From positions 156,403-220,402 of the forward strand of contig JBHORC010000040.1 of NCBI GenBank assembly GCA_042408445.1: a stretch of 64,000 bases of DNA. Direction: 5' to 3'. Below are positions 47,933-56,517 of the stretch, in pieces. Source of the DNA: CF-46 sp042408445. Lineage in GTDB: Bacteria; Chloroflexota; Limnocylindria; Limnocylindrales; CSP1-4. Below the pieces are notes generated by a model. That model was not told the origin of the DNA. It saw only the letters and a list, made by a program, of their open reading frames with translations, and did no database searches. Made by a program: the position numbers and the translations under genes. Positions within the stretch are counted from its first letter, which is position 1, and each line of letters starts with the position of its first letter.

Positions 47933-50704
47933 TCAGCGGCCGAGTCGGGCCGTCAGCCGCTCCACCTGCTCCGCCAGCTCGCGCTCGCGCGTCCGGGCTC
48001 CCTCGACGACGGCGGCCGGCGCGCGCTCGGTGAACGCGGCATTCCCGAGACGAGCACGCGCTGCGGCAAGGTGCGTCTGCGCCTCCGCCAGCTCCTTCTC
48101 GAGCCGGGAGCGTTCGGCCGCCTGATCGCCGTCAGCACTGGCGCCACCGGCCTCCGGCAGCCCGACGATCGCCTCGATCTCGCCCGAGATCACCGCGAGC
48201 CCCGGGCGATCAGCGGTCGCCGCCGCGAGGGCGGCACCATCCGCGTGACGCGTCAGCGGCCGTGCCCGGGCCAGCCGAGCGACCGCGGGTGCGATCGCAT
48301 CGAGGATGCCGCCGAGATCCGGCCCGACCACAAGATCAACGGCCAGCCAGTCGGCCGGGGCGATCCCGGCGTCGGACCGAGCGTTCCGGATCCCGCGGAC
48401 GAGGTCCACCACGGCGCCGACCGTCCGTTCGATCTCGGCGTCGCGCGTCGGGGCGACGGGCCAGCGGGCGACGATCAGGAGCTCCGGATCGTCGGGGCGG
48501 TGCGGAAGGCTCGCCCAGATCGCCTCGGTGACGAACGGCATGACGGGATGGAGGAGCCGGAGGTACGTGTCGAGGGCGTCGACGAGCGTCCACCAGGTCT
48601 CGCCTCGCTCCGCCGCCGGCACGGTCTCGTCGTTCAGCCGGACCTTGGCGAGCTCGATCCCCCAGTCGCAGAACTCGGACCAGATCCCGTCGAACAGCGC
48701 CCGCGTGACCTCGGCGAACTGGTGGTCGGCGAGCGCCCGGTCCACGTCCGCGACGGCAGCCGCGGCACGCGAGGCGATCCAGCGCTCGATCGGCCCGCGG
48801 AGCTCAGCCGACGGCGCTATGGGGCGAGCCGCATCGGCGGCAATCGACGCGGGGCGCGCGCCGAGCACGAACCGTGCGGCGTTCCAGAGCTTGTTCGCGA
48901 AGTTCCGCGCCAGCTCGAGCTTCTGGGGGCCGAAGCGCTGGTCCTGGCCGGGCGTCGCGCCGTGGACCAGGGCGAAACGCAGGGCATCGGCACCCGCCTC
49001 CTCCATCACGGCCAGCGGGTCGACGACGTTGCCCTTCGTCTTCGACATCTTCTGCCCGAGCGGGTCACGGATCAGCCCGGACAGGACGACCGTGTGGAAC
49101 GGCTCCGATCCGGTCAGCTCGATGCCGAGCATCATCATCCGGGCGACCCAGAAGAAGATGATGTCGTAGCCGGTCTCCATGACCGAGGTCGGGTAGAAGC
49201 GCCGGTAGTCGGCGGTGTCGTCCGGCCAGCCGAGGGTCGAGAACGGCCACAGCCCCGAGCTGAACCACGTGTCGAAGATGTCGGGGTCCTGGCGCAGGTC
49301 GGCAGCGGGGCGACCACAGGCGTCGCAGCGATCGGGCCCGGCTTCGTCCGCGCTCACGGTCACGTGGCCGTCCGGGCAGTACCAGGCCGGGATCCGATGG
49401 CCCCACCACAGCTGCCGCGAGACGTTCCAGTCGCGGATCGTCGTGAGCCAGTGCTCCCACGTCTTCTCGAACATCGGCGGAACGATCCGCGTCCGGCCGG
49501 AGCGGGTGGCGTCGAGCGCGGCCGCCGCAAGAGGAGCGGTGCGAACGAACCACTGCGTCTTGAGCCGCGGCTCGATGACGTCGTTCGACCGCTGGCAGCG
49601 GCCGATCACCATCTCGTGCGGCCGGACGCCGACGAGATCGCCGCGCGCCTCGAGCGCCGCGAGGATCGCCGTCCGCGCCTCGTACCGATCCATGCCGTCG
49701 TAGGCCGTGCCCGTTCCGGCGATCGCGGCGGCGTCGTCGAGGATCGTCGGCATCGGCAGGCCGTGCCGGAGCCCCGTCTCGTGGTCGTCGTGGTCGTGGG
49801 CCGGCGTGATCTTGACGGCGCCGGTCCCGAAGGCTCGCTCGACGACCTCGTCGGCGATGATCGGTACGTCGCGCTCCACGAACGGGATCCGGACCGTCCG
49901 GCCGACCAGGGCCGCGTACCGCTCGTCCTCGGGGTGGACCGCGACCGCCGTGTCACCCAGGATCGTCTCCGGCCGGGTGGTCGCGACGGTGATCCCCCGT
50001 TCCGGATCCGGCGCTCCGGTGACGGGATCGATGAGGTGGTACCGGATCGACCAGATCGAGCCGGTCTCGGGAGTGGCGACGACCTCGAGATCGCTGACGC
50101 TGGTCCGGCAACCCGGGCACCAGTTGACAAGCGCCTCGGTCCGGTAGGCGAGGTCCCGGTCGTACAGCGTCTTGAAGGCGACGCGGACGGCCTTCGCCGA
50201 GCCCTCGTCCATGGTGAACCGCAGCCGGCCCCAGTCGACGCTCGCCCCGAGGCGCCGCTGCTGGCCCAGCATCACCTCGCGCGTCTCGGCGATGAACCGG
50301 TGCATCCGCTCGAGGTATCGCTCGCGCCCGAGCGTCTGGCGGCTCTCGCCCTCGCGCGCGAGGATCTGGTCCAGGACGAACTGGGCAGCGATCGATGCGT
50401 GATCGAGGCCGGGCAGGAACAGCGTCGGGCGGCCGGTCATCCGGGCGTGGCGGATCATCAGGTCCTCCACCGTCGCCCGCTGGGCATGACCGAGGTGCAG
50501 GGAGCCCGTCACGTTCGGTGGCGGCTGGATGATCGTGAACGGCTCGGCGTCCGGGTCGGCTCGGCTCCCGGCACCGTCCGGCGGGAAGACGTCGGCGGCA
50601 AGCCAGCGCTCGTACACGGCACCCTCGACCTCGCTCGGCCGGTAGGCCTTCGGAAGCTCGGTTGCCGGCGCCGCCGGTCGTGTGGTCGTGTCCGTGTCGG
50701 TCAT
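47933..50704 (-). CDS. valS: Valyl-tRNA synthetase
   Basis: The 923-residue class I synthetase charges tRNA-Val. It has the HIGH-type motif as H-L-G-H (70-73), P-P-N-V-T-G before it, K-M-S-K-T-K-G-N, an editing (CP1) domain, the anticodon-binding domain and a C-terminal coiled coil (E-K-E-L-A-E-A-Q-T-H-L-A). ATG at 50704 is chosen; a GTG at 50728 would lie inside the leader's terminal hairpin. A T-box leader precedes it, so expression should rise when tRNA-Val is uncharged. Confidence 0.96.
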   Translation of the reverse strand: MTDTDTTTRPAAPATELPKAYRPSEVEGAVYERWLAADVFPPDGAGSRADPDAEPFTIIQPPPNVTGSLHLGHAQRATVEDLMIRHARMTGRPTLFLPGLDHASIAAQFVLDQILAREGESRQTLGRERYLERMHRFIAETREVMLGQQRRLGASVDWGRLRFTMDEGSAKAVRVAFKTLYDRDLAYRTEALVNWCPGCRTSVSDLEVVATPETGSIWSIRYHLIDPVTGAPDPERGITVATTRPETILGDTAVAVHPEDERYAALVGRTVRIPFVERDVPIIADEVVERAFGTGAVKITPAHDHDDHETGLRHGLPMPTILDDAAAIAGTGTAYDGMDRYEARTAILAALEARGDLVGVRPHEMVIGRCQRSNDVIEPRLKTQWFVRTAPLAAAALDATRSGRTRIVPPMFEKTWEHWLTTIRDWNVSRQLWWGHRIPAWYCPDGHVTVSADEAGPDRCDACGRPAADLRQDPDIFDTWFSSGLWPFSTLGWPDDTADYRRFYPTSVMETGYDIIFFWVARMMMLGIELTGSEPFHTVVLSGLIRDPLGQKMSKTKGNVVDPLAVMEEAGADALRFALVHGATPGQDQRFGPQKLELARNFANKLWNAARFVLGARPASIAADAARPIAPSAELRGPIERWIASRAAAAVADVDRALADHQFAEVTRALFDGIWSEFCDWGIELAKVRLNDETVPAAERGETWWTLVDALDTYLRLLHPVMPFVTEAIWASLPHRPDDPELLIVARWPVAPTRDAEIERTVGAVVDLVRGIRNARSDAGIAPADWLAVDLVVGPDLGGILDAIAPAVARLARARPLTRHADGAALAAATADRPGLAVISGEIEAIVGLPEAGGASADGDQAAERSRLEKELAEAQTHLAAARARLGNAAFTERAPAAVVEGARTRERELAEQVERLTARLGR

Positions 50705-50727
50705 CGCCTGTCCCCGGGAATCAGACA

Positions 50728-50956
50728 CCCCGCTCGTCCAGCGGACGAACGGGGTCGTGGTACCACCTGCTGGTTCGCGTCCGGGACGAGCGGCTCATCG
50801 CCGACGCCGGTTCCGGGACGCCTCCTGGCGCGCTATCGGGCGCCACCCGCACGGCTCGCGAGCGACCTTCGGACCGGCGGTCCTGCGCGGCTTGCACCAT
50901 CCCGCGCTCGCTTCGAGGCCGTTGCCGGACCTACTCCTCTCGGTCGTCGCCGTGAG
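50728..50956 (-). ncRNA. T-box leader (riboswitch) controlling valS
   Basis: The minus strand has the conserved T-box core AGGTGGTACCACG at 50768-50756; its T-G-G-T bulge matches the A-CCA end of tRNA-Val. Just downstream is a 12-bp hairpin (50754-50743 with 50739-50728, one G-T pair) that would compete with the antiterminator. Upstream, about 170 nt can fold as a stem I, with pairing GGTCCGGC / GCCGGTCC. A candidate valine specifier GTC lies at 50866-50864. The hairpin lacks a clear U-run, so control could be at termination or at translation. Boundaries are approximate. Confidence 0.8.
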
Positions 50957-50962
50957 GCGCGG

Positions 50963-50968
50963 AGTGTA
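50963..50968 (-). promoter_or_regulatory. -10 box for the valS T-box transcript
   Basis: TACACT on the minus strand, placing the RNA start near 50956, immediately before the T-box leader. Confidence 0.5.
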
Positions 50969-50976
50969 GCACGGGG

Positions 50977-51522
50977 TCAACGGCGTTCCGGGACGAAGGC
51001 GGCGGCGGCGTAGATCGCGCCGAGGAAGCGGCTCGGGACGCGGCCGATCTCGCGGGGTCCGACGAGACCCGCGGCCGTGGCCAGCGTCGGGAAGCGCGCG
51101 CTGGAGAACGGATGCGGAACCCAGGCGTTGCCGCGATCCGCGTCGTACTCCACGACGACGATCCGTCCCCGTTCGGTCAGCCGCTCCGCGGCGCGCCGCA
51201 GGACGTCGACGGGATCCGTCACGAAGTGGAGGCTGTTGGCGGCGAGGACCCCGTCGAATGGGCCTTCTGGGAGCGCATCGCGGAAGTCGGCGACGGTCGC
51301 CCTCAGCGACGTCGTGGGAAATCGTGGCGTGAGACGATCCGTGAGGCCCCGGAGCGCCCGGGCATCGCGATCCACGGCGACGATCTCGGGCCTTCCCTCC
51401 CGCCCGAGCACGTCGGCGAGCGCCAGGGTGAAGGCGCCCTCCCCTGCCCCGAGCTCGAGCCAGCGCAGTCCGGCGCCCTCGACCCCCGGTCGGATCAGCG
51501 AGACGTGGTCGGCATGGTTCAT
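50977..51522 (-). CDS. Class I SAM-dependent methyltransferase
   Basis: A 181-residue compact methyltransferase: motif I L-E-L-G-A-G-E-G (23-30), acidic V-D-R-D after strand 2, and A-A-N-S-L-H-F-V after strand 4. It resembles ubiquinone/menaquinone-type or small-molecule methyltransferases; the substrate is unknown. It lies upstream of the T-box promoter and is probably separately transcribed. No clear ribosome binding site precedes the ATG. Confidence 0.8.
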   Translation of the reverse strand: MNHADHVSLIRPGVEGAGLRWLELGAGEGAFTLALADVLGREGRPEIVAVDRDARALRGLTDRLTPRFPTTSLRATVADFRDALPEGPFDGVLAANSLHFVTDPVDVLRRAAERLTERGRIVVVEYDADRGNAWVPHPFSSARFPTLATAAGLVGPREIGRVPSRFLGAIYAAAAFVPERR

Positions 51523-51805
51523 CGCATCAGGCGCGGCACATGCAGGATGTTGGTTTCGTTCCTGCTATGGCAAGGAAGCCGTTGACCAACGTTGGCCTCA
51601 GCTTGAACAATGCCGCCGAGAGTGTGTTCGCCGCGGCGAAACAACGACGCGACCCGACTCGTGCCCGCGGCAGTGCCACATTGAGCCTTCCAACCCGAAT
51701 CCCGAAGTTGGATCAACGACTGCATGCTCGCAGCTCCCTCTCCGCGACCTGAAATCGAAAGCTTCGAACTCGCCCCAAACCGGCTGCTGGACGGCGGGAT
51801 GTGAC
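51523..51805. other. Lower-GC gap with no supported gene, possible remnant
   Basis: This 283-nt stretch is visibly poorer in GC than its surroundings and holds only short overlapping reading frames, the longest about 70 codons (51540-51752). None shows a family signature. It may be the eroded 3' end of a toxin gene once paired with the immunity-like gene downstream. That is speculation. Confidence 0.3.
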
Positions 51806-52357
51806 TTGATCGTCTATCGGCCTTTGCCCGCAAGGGGGCTGGAGTGGGTTCAGCCCGCGAGCACTGCGGACTTCGACAGGGTGTACGGCATTCTCGGCCA
51901 AGAATTGCGGGACAGCTGGGTACCGCCGGTGATGACGTTCCTTCGCGAGGACGACCAAGGGATCGAATTGGGGAGGGCAGAGGCGCCCTGGCTTGCAGGA
52001 AACGCGCTCGTGTTTCGGTCCGGGTCCCTGGACTCGGCACGGCGCGTCCTAGGATCCTCCGGCGAGTTCCTTCCCTTGGCTGTCGACGGCAGTCAAGACG
52101 TCGAACTCTGGGCGTTCAATGCTCTTCGGGTCATCGACGCGCTGGACTACGATCGAGCGCGGGTAGTCCGCTTCACCTCTGGAAGAATCATGACGGTCGA
52201 CTCCTTTGCGTTTAAGGAGGATCAGGTCGCTGACGAGATTGCCTTCCGCGTGCCTCAGCTCCGGGAGGTATTCGTCACCGACTTGGGCGTCGACGCGCTA
52301 CTTCAGTACGAGATAGCGGGACTACGGTTCGAACCCGTCTGGCGGGCAGGTACCTGA
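51806..52357 (+). CDS. Imm11/DUF1629-like putative immunity protein
   Basis: 183 residues if started at TTG 51806, the only start that keeps the natural N-terminus (I-V-Y-R-P-L-P). The C-terminal half (V-E-L-W-A-F-N-A-L-R, then D-E-I-A-F-R-V-P, V-F-V-T-D and G-L-R-F-E-P-V-W) resembles Imm11/DUF1629 proteins, which neutralise polymorphic toxins. GC and codon use are lower and more mixed (AAG, TTG, TTT) than in the neighbours, suggesting transfer. No toxin gene is adjacent. Family assignment is by pattern recall and needs a profile search. Confidence 0.5.
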   Translation: MIVYRPLPARGLEWVQPASTADFDRVYGILGQELRDSWVPPVMTFLREDDQGIELGRAEAPWLAGNALVFRSGSLDSARRVLGSSGEFLPLAVDGSQDVELWAFNALRVIDALDYDRARVVRFTSGRIMTVDSFAFKEDQVADEIAFRVPQLREVFVTDLGVDALLQYEIAGLRFEPVWRAGT

Positions 52358-52371
52358 CGGACTGGCGTCAG
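52354..52371. terminator. Short palindrome spanning both stop codons of convergent genes
   Basis: CTGACG / CGTCAG with a 6-nt loop. One arm contains the TGA of the Imm11-like gene and the other the TGA of clpX. No T-run. A weak bidirectional terminator at best. Confidence 0.35.
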
Positions 52372-53678
52372 GCGGTTTCGCCGCGAGCGGCCAGCCACTC
52401 CTCGTAGTTCGTCTCGTCGACGCCCTTGTCGACCTCGGTCTTCGTCAGGAGGAGCGGCACCCGGCCCTCGCGGATCGTCTCCTCCGTGATGATGCATTTG
52501 CGGACGTCGGACCGCTCCGGGATGTCGTACATCACCTCGAGGAGCGCCTCCTCCACGATCGAACGGAGGGCGCGGGCGCCGGTCTTCCGCTCGAGCGCGA
52601 CCTCGGCTGCGGCCTGCAGCGCGCCGCCCGTGAACACGAGCTCCACCTTGTCGAGCCCCAGGAACTTCTGGAACTGGCGGGTGACCGCGTTCTTCGGCTC
52701 CGTGAGGACGCGGACGAGGTCGTCTGCCGTCAGGGCCGTGAGGGTGACGATCACCGGCAGCCGGCCGATGAACTCGGGGATCAGGCCGAACTTCAGGAGA
52801 TCCTCCGGCATCAACCGCTCGAGGATCTTGCCGCGGTCCGCCTTGGCGATCCCGGCATCCGACCCGAAGCCGATGGACCGCCGGCCGACGCGCTCCTCCA
52901 CGATCTTCTCGAGCCCGTCGAAGGCGCCACCGCAGACGAACAGCACGTTCGTCGTGTCGATCTGGATGAAGTCCTGGTGGGGGTGCTTCCGGCCGCCCTG
53001 CGGCGGCACGTTCGCGACGGTGCCCTCGAGGATCTTCAGGAGCGCCTGCTGGACGCCCTCGCCCGAGACGTCGCGGGTGATCGAGGGGTTGTCCGCCTTG
53101 CGGGCGATCTTGTCGATCTCGTCGATGTAGATGATCCCGCGCTGGGCTCGGGCGACGTCGAAGTCCGCGGCCTGGATGAGCCGCAGGAGGATGTTCTCGA
53201 CGTCCTCACCGACGTAGCCGGCCTCCGTGAGCGACGTCGCGTCGGCGATGCAGAACGGCACGTCCAGGACGCGGGCCAGGGTCTGGGCGAGGAGCGTCTT
53301 TCCGGAGCCGGTCGGCCCGACGAGAAGGACGTTCGACTTCTGGAGCTCGACCTCGTCCACCGCGTGGCCGGCGTTGACCCGCTTGTAGTGGTTGTAGACC
53401 GCGACGGAGAGGACCTTCTTGGCCCGCTCCTGGCTGATCACGTACTGGTCGAGCGCGAACTTGATCTGGCGGGGGTTGGGGAGCTTGGCGACCGCCGGCT
53501 TGGCCTTCGGCGCCTCGAGCATCTCCTCTTCGATGATCTCCTGGCAGAGGTTGATGCACTCGTCGCAGATGTAGACGCCCTGACCCGCGATCAGCTTCCG
53601 GACCTGCTCCTGGCTCTTCCCGCAGAAGGAGCAGCGGTACGGAACCTTCGGGCCCTTGGACGTGCTGCTGGTGGTCAC
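52368..53678 (-). CDS. clpX: ATP-dependent Clp protease ATP-binding subunit ClpX
   Basis: The 436-residue AAA+ unfoldase feeds substrates to ClpP. It has the N-terminal zinc-binding domain (C16, C19, C38, C41), Walker A G-P-T-G-S-G-K-T near residue 120, Walker B I-Y-I-D-E-I-D-K and the pore loop G-Y-V-G-E-D. The ClpP-docking I-G-F is present (S-I-G-F-G). The GTG start lies 21 nt after the clpP stop. Gene order tig-clpP-clpX is the standard bacterial one. Confidence 0.97.
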   Translation of the reverse strand: MTTSSTSKGPKVPYRCSFCGKSQEQVRKLIAGQGVYICDECINLCQEIIEEEMLEAPKAKPAVAKLPNPRQIKFALDQYVISQERAKKVLSVAVYNHYKRVNAGHAVDEVELQKSNVLLVGPTGSGKTLLAQTLARVLDVPFCIADATSLTEAGYVGEDVENILLRLIQAADFDVARAQRGIIYIDEIDKIARKADNPSITRDVSGEGVQQALLKILEGTVANVPPQGGRKHPHQDFIQIDTTNVLFVCGGAFDGLEKIVEERVGRRSIGFGSDAGIAKADRGKILERLMPEDLLKFGLIPEFIGRLPVIVTLTALTADDLVRVLTEPKNAVTRQFQKFLGLDKVELVFTGGALQAAAEVALERKTGARALRSIVEEALLEVMYDIPERSDVRKCIITEETIREGRVPLLLTKTEVDKGVDETNYEEWLAARGETA

Positions 53679-53699
53679 CGAGTTCCCGAGCTCCCCTGG

Positions 53700-54398
53700 C
53701 TATTTGCCCTTCTTGTCGCCATCCGGCCGGGCCGCCTCGGCCTCGGTGGAGGCGTTCGGCACGCCGCCGCCTTCGCCCCCGGTCAGTCCGAGGTCGTGCG
53801 CGCGAGCGATCAGTGAATCACCCGTGGCGGTGTAGACGTAGTCGATGATGCCATAGTCCTTCGCCGCCTCGGGAGACATGAAAAAGTCCCGATTGGTGTC
53901 CTGGATCACCTTTTCCAGCGGCTGCTTCGTGTGGCTGGCGAGGATCTCGTGGTTGCGCTGGACGAGATACTCCCACTCCTTCATCTGGATCACGGCGTCG
54001 GGCGCTGCCCCGCGGAACCCGCCCGAGCCCTGGTGAATCATGATCCGGCTGTTCGGCAGGGCGTAGCGCTTCCCCTCCGCTCCGGCGGCGAGGAGCACCG
54101 CCGCCATCGATGCGGCCATCCCGATGCAGATCGTGGCGACGGGCGCCCGGACGTACTGCATCGTGTCGTAGATCGCGAGGCCGCTCGTCACGACGCCGCC
54201 CGGCGAGTTGATGTAGAGGCTGATGTCCTTCTCGGGATCCTCGGAGTCGAGGAACAGCAGCTGAGCGATGATCAGGTTGGCGACGTGATCCTCGATCGCA
54301 TCGCCGAGGAAGATGATCCGCTCCCGCAGCAGGCGCGAGTAGATGTCGTAGGCGCGCTCGCCGCGGCTGCTGGATTCGATGACCATCGGTACGAGCAT
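53700..54398 (-). CDS. clpP: ATP-dependent Clp protease proteolytic subunit ClpP
   Basis: A 232-residue serine protease with the complete triad S97 (M-A-A-S-M-A-A), H122 (M-I-H-Q) and D171 (N-R-D-F-F-M-S). The usual Q-P-L/S-G-G after the His is Q-G-S-G-G, a minor change in the handle region. The C-terminus carries about 25 extra Gly/Glu/Ala-rich residues. The ATG has GGGAGA upstream; M5 is an alternative start. It sits between tig and clpX. Confidence 0.96.
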   Translation of the reverse strand: MLVPMVIESSSRGERAYDIYSRLLRERIIFLGDAIEDHVANLIIAQLLFLDSEDPEKDISLYINSPGGVVTSGLAIYDTMQYVRAPVATICIGMAASMAAVLLAAGAEGKRYALPNSRIMIHQGSGGFRGAAPDAVIQMKEWEYLVQRNHEILASHTKQPLEKVIQDTNRDFFMSPEAAKDYGIIDYVYTATGDSLIARAHDLGLTGGEGGGVPNASTEAEAARPDGDKKGK

Positions 54399-54496
54399 CT
54401 GGGTCTCCCGGGCTTCGGTGCTGGCGGTCCGCTCGAGGGCGGGGCGTGGCGGGCGGTTGGGGGGTCGTTCGGTGTCGGGTCGGTCGGCTCGGCCGG

Positions 54497-56032
54497 TCAG
54501 CGGGCTGCAGCGGCGTCGGTGGGCGTCTCGACGGACACGTCGCTATCCGCCTCGGCCGCCTCGGCGCCCGCGTCCCTCGCGTCAGCGGGCCCATCGCTCG
54601 CGTCGCGGGACGCCTCGCCGTCCGGCCCGAGCTCGAGGACCGAGCCGGGATCCGTCGCATCGATCGCCGCGACGGAGCGCGCCTGGTCGTCGTTCACGCC
54701 TTCGTTCGGGCCGTCCTCGACGTGCGGGATCGGCGGATGCTCGGGGTGGGCGGCGAGCCAGTCGTCGACGAGCTTCTCGACCACCCGGCTCCGGCGAAGC
54801 GTGGAGCGGATGTAGCTGCGGCCCCGATCGCTCTCGAAGTACTTGACGAGCTTCTGATCGCCCGCGTACCGCTCGCTGGCCCGCGCGATCTCGGCCGTGA
54901 CGTCCGCATCCGAGACGGTCAGGCCCTCGACCTCGGCGATCCGGCTCAGCACGAGCAGGACGCGGACCCGCTTCTCGGCGTCCGGCCGGAAATCGGCGTG
55001 GAGGTCCTCGTGGCTCTTGTTCGTGACCTTCGCGTACGCCTCTTCGGTGATCCCCTGCCGGGCGAGCGCACTCCGGAACTCGTCGTGCATGACCTCGACC
55101 TCCTGCTCGACGAGGATGTCGGGCAGGTCGATCGTGGAGTTCGCGACGGCATACTCGATGATCCGGTCGGAGAACTCGTGGCGGGCCTTGTCGAGGGCGT
55201 TCCGCTCGAGCCGCTTGCGGACCTCGGAGCGGAGCTCGGCCACGTCGACGAAGTCGCCCATCGAGTGGGCGAACTCGTCATCGACGTCCGGCTGGATCTT
55301 CTCGCGCAGCTCGCGCAGCTCGACCTCGAAATGGGCCTGCTGGCCAGCCAGCGACTCCTCCGCGTAGTCCGCGGGGAACGGGATGTCGAAGCCCTTCGTG
55401 TCGCCGACCTTCAGGCCGACGAGCTCGTCCTCGAACCCCGGGATCAGCCGATCCTCGCCAATGATCAGGGGCATCCGCTCCGCGGAGCCGCCCTCGAACG
55501 GGACGCCGTCGCGCGTCCCCTCGTACTTGATCACCGCGTAGTCGCCCTTGATCGCGCCGCGATCCTCCACCGGGGAGAGGGTCGCGTTCTGGTCGCGGAG
55601 CTCGTCGATGACCTTCTCGACCTTCGGGTCGTCCGTCGTCTCGATCTCGGGCTTGAAGTTGAAGTTCCGGTAGTCGCCGAGCTCGACCTCGGGGCGGACG
55701 GGAACCGTCGCCTTGAAGATCAGCGGCTTGCCTTCCTCGGCCTGGATCACCTCGACGTCGGCGTTCGTGAGGGGCAGGATCTCCTTCTCGATCAGGGCGT
55801 CGCGATAGGCCGACTGGACAAGCCGGTCGACGGCCTCCTCCAGGACGGCGCCGTGGCCCAGGACGGCCTCGAGGACACCGCGCGGCGCCTTGCCGGGGCG
55901 GAAGCCGGGGACGCGCGTTCGCCGGGACAGCGCGCGGGTCGCCTCGCCGACGGCGGTTGCGAGTCGCTCGGCCGGCACCTCGACCTCGACGATGACGGTG
56001 CTCTTCTGGCCGGGAGTGGTCGTGATCTGCAT
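54497..56032 (-). CDS. tig: Trigger factor
   Basis: The ribosome-bound chaperone and peptidyl-prolyl isomerase is 511 residues long. It has the N-terminal ribosome-binding domain with G-F-R-P-G-K-A-P (about 45-52), the FKBP-type domain (Y-E-G-T-R-D-G, I-P-G-F-E-D-E-L-V-G) and the long helical C-terminal domain. After the normal end (about residue 440) comes an acidic Ala/Asp/Glu-rich extension of about 65 residues. A TAGACT box 8 nt before the ATG predicts a leaderless mRNA. First gene of tig-clpP-clpX. Confidence 0.95.
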   Translation of the reverse strand: MQITTTPGQKSTVIVEVEVPAERLATAVGEATRALSRRTRVPGFRPGKAPRGVLEAVLGHGAVLEEAVDRLVQSAYRDALIEKEILPLTNADVEVIQAEEGKPLIFKATVPVRPEVELGDYRNFNFKPEIETTDDPKVEKVIDELRDQNATLSPVEDRGAIKGDYAVIKYEGTRDGVPFEGGSAERMPLIIGEDRLIPGFEDELVGLKVGDTKGFDIPFPADYAEESLAGQQAHFEVELRELREKIQPDVDDEFAHSMGDFVDVAELRSEVRKRLERNALDKARHEFSDRIIEYAVANSTIDLPDILVEQEVEVMHDEFRSALARQGITEEAYAKVTNKSHEDLHADFRPDAEKRVRVLLVLSRIAEVEGLTVSDADVTAEIARASERYAGDQKLVKYFESDRGRSYIRSTLRRSRVVEKLVDDWLAAHPEHPPIPHVEDGPNEGVNDDQARSVAAIDATDPGSVLELGPDGEASRDASDGPADARDAGAEAAEADSDVSVETPTDAAAAR

Positions 56033-56040
56033 CGCCGCGA

Positions 56041-56046
56041 AGTCTA
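56041..56046 (-). promoter_or_regulatory. -10 box for a leaderless tig mRNA
   Basis: TAGACT on the minus strand, 8 nt before the ATG at 56032. Confidence 0.6.
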
Positions 56047-56076
56047 GCCGAGGCAACGCGGCGACGATCCGCGGGC

Positions 56077-56082
56077 CATACT
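56077..56082 (+). promoter_or_regulatory. -10 box for the divergent 56090 gene
   Basis: CATACT, 7 nt before GTG at 56090. It lies 30 bp from the tig -10 box on the other strand, so the two promoters overlap back to back. Confidence 0.45.
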
Positions 56083-56089
56083 CCCCGGC

Positions 56090-56377
56090 GTGATCCCCCG
56101 CCGCCTGGTGATCTCGGTCGTGGCCGTCGCCGTCCTGTGGGCCGCGGTCCTGCTCGGCGCTGAGCGGCTCCTCGCGGATCGCGACTGGGGCCCGATCGCG
56201 GTCTTCGGCGGGCTGTGGCTCGCCGCGGTCCTCGTCTACGGGGCGGCGTTCAACCCGCGCGGGACCTTCGCTCGAGACCTGCTCGTGGTCCTCGCCCTGG
56301 CCGTCGTCGCGGGTGGGATCGCTGCCGGCTGGGGCGCGCTCCATCCGATGTCGCCCGTGCTCGTCGCACCCGCCTGA
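56090..56377 (+). CDS. Small membrane protein, unknown function
   Basis: 95 residues with three hydrophobic helices (about 7-25, 36-51 and 62-81), a single R-D-W segment between helices 1 and 2, and no known motif. Leaderless GTG start, divergent from tig. It ends 4 nt before the 3' end of the tRNA-Leu gene on the opposite strand. Confidence 0.6.
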   Translation: MIPRRLVISVVAVAVLWAAVLLGAERLLADRDWGPIAVFGGLWLAAVLVYGAAFNPRGTFARDLLVVLALAVVAGGIAAGWGALHPMSPVLVAPA

Positions 56378-56381
56378 GTCC

Positions 56382-56469
56382 TGGTAGGCGAGAGAGGGGT
56401 CGAACCTCCACGTCCCTCACGGGACACCAGCTCCTAAGGCTGGCGCGTCTGCCATTCCGCCACTCGCCC
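56382..56469 (-). tRNA. tRNA-Leu (anticodon UAG)
   Basis: An 88-nt gene including the encoded CCA end. The acceptor stem GGGCGAG / CTCGCCT (one G-T), a type II long variable arm, the T-arm GGTTCGACCCC and the anticodon loop C-T-TAG-G-A (anticodon complement at 56434-56436) are all clear. It reads CUN leucine codons, chiefly CUA. Confidence 0.97.
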
Positions 56470-56517
56470 GTCCCGCGAGTCTAGCGCGACCGGGCTGGCG
56501 TCCCGACCGGGAGCTGC

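Noticed and set aside
50973..50983. TTGACC as a -35 box for the valS leader
   Set aside because: Only about 6 nt from the TACACT -10 box, far too close for a sigma-70 spacer.
48071..51013. 980-codon plus-strand open frame across valS and its leader
   Set aside because: Antisense shadow of valS; repetitive Arg/Asp-rich content, and it would cross the T-box and its promoter.
51540..51752. Possible 70-residue protein before the Imm11-like gene
   Set aside because: No family signature, no ribosome binding site and competing frames of similar length; recorded only as a possible remnant.
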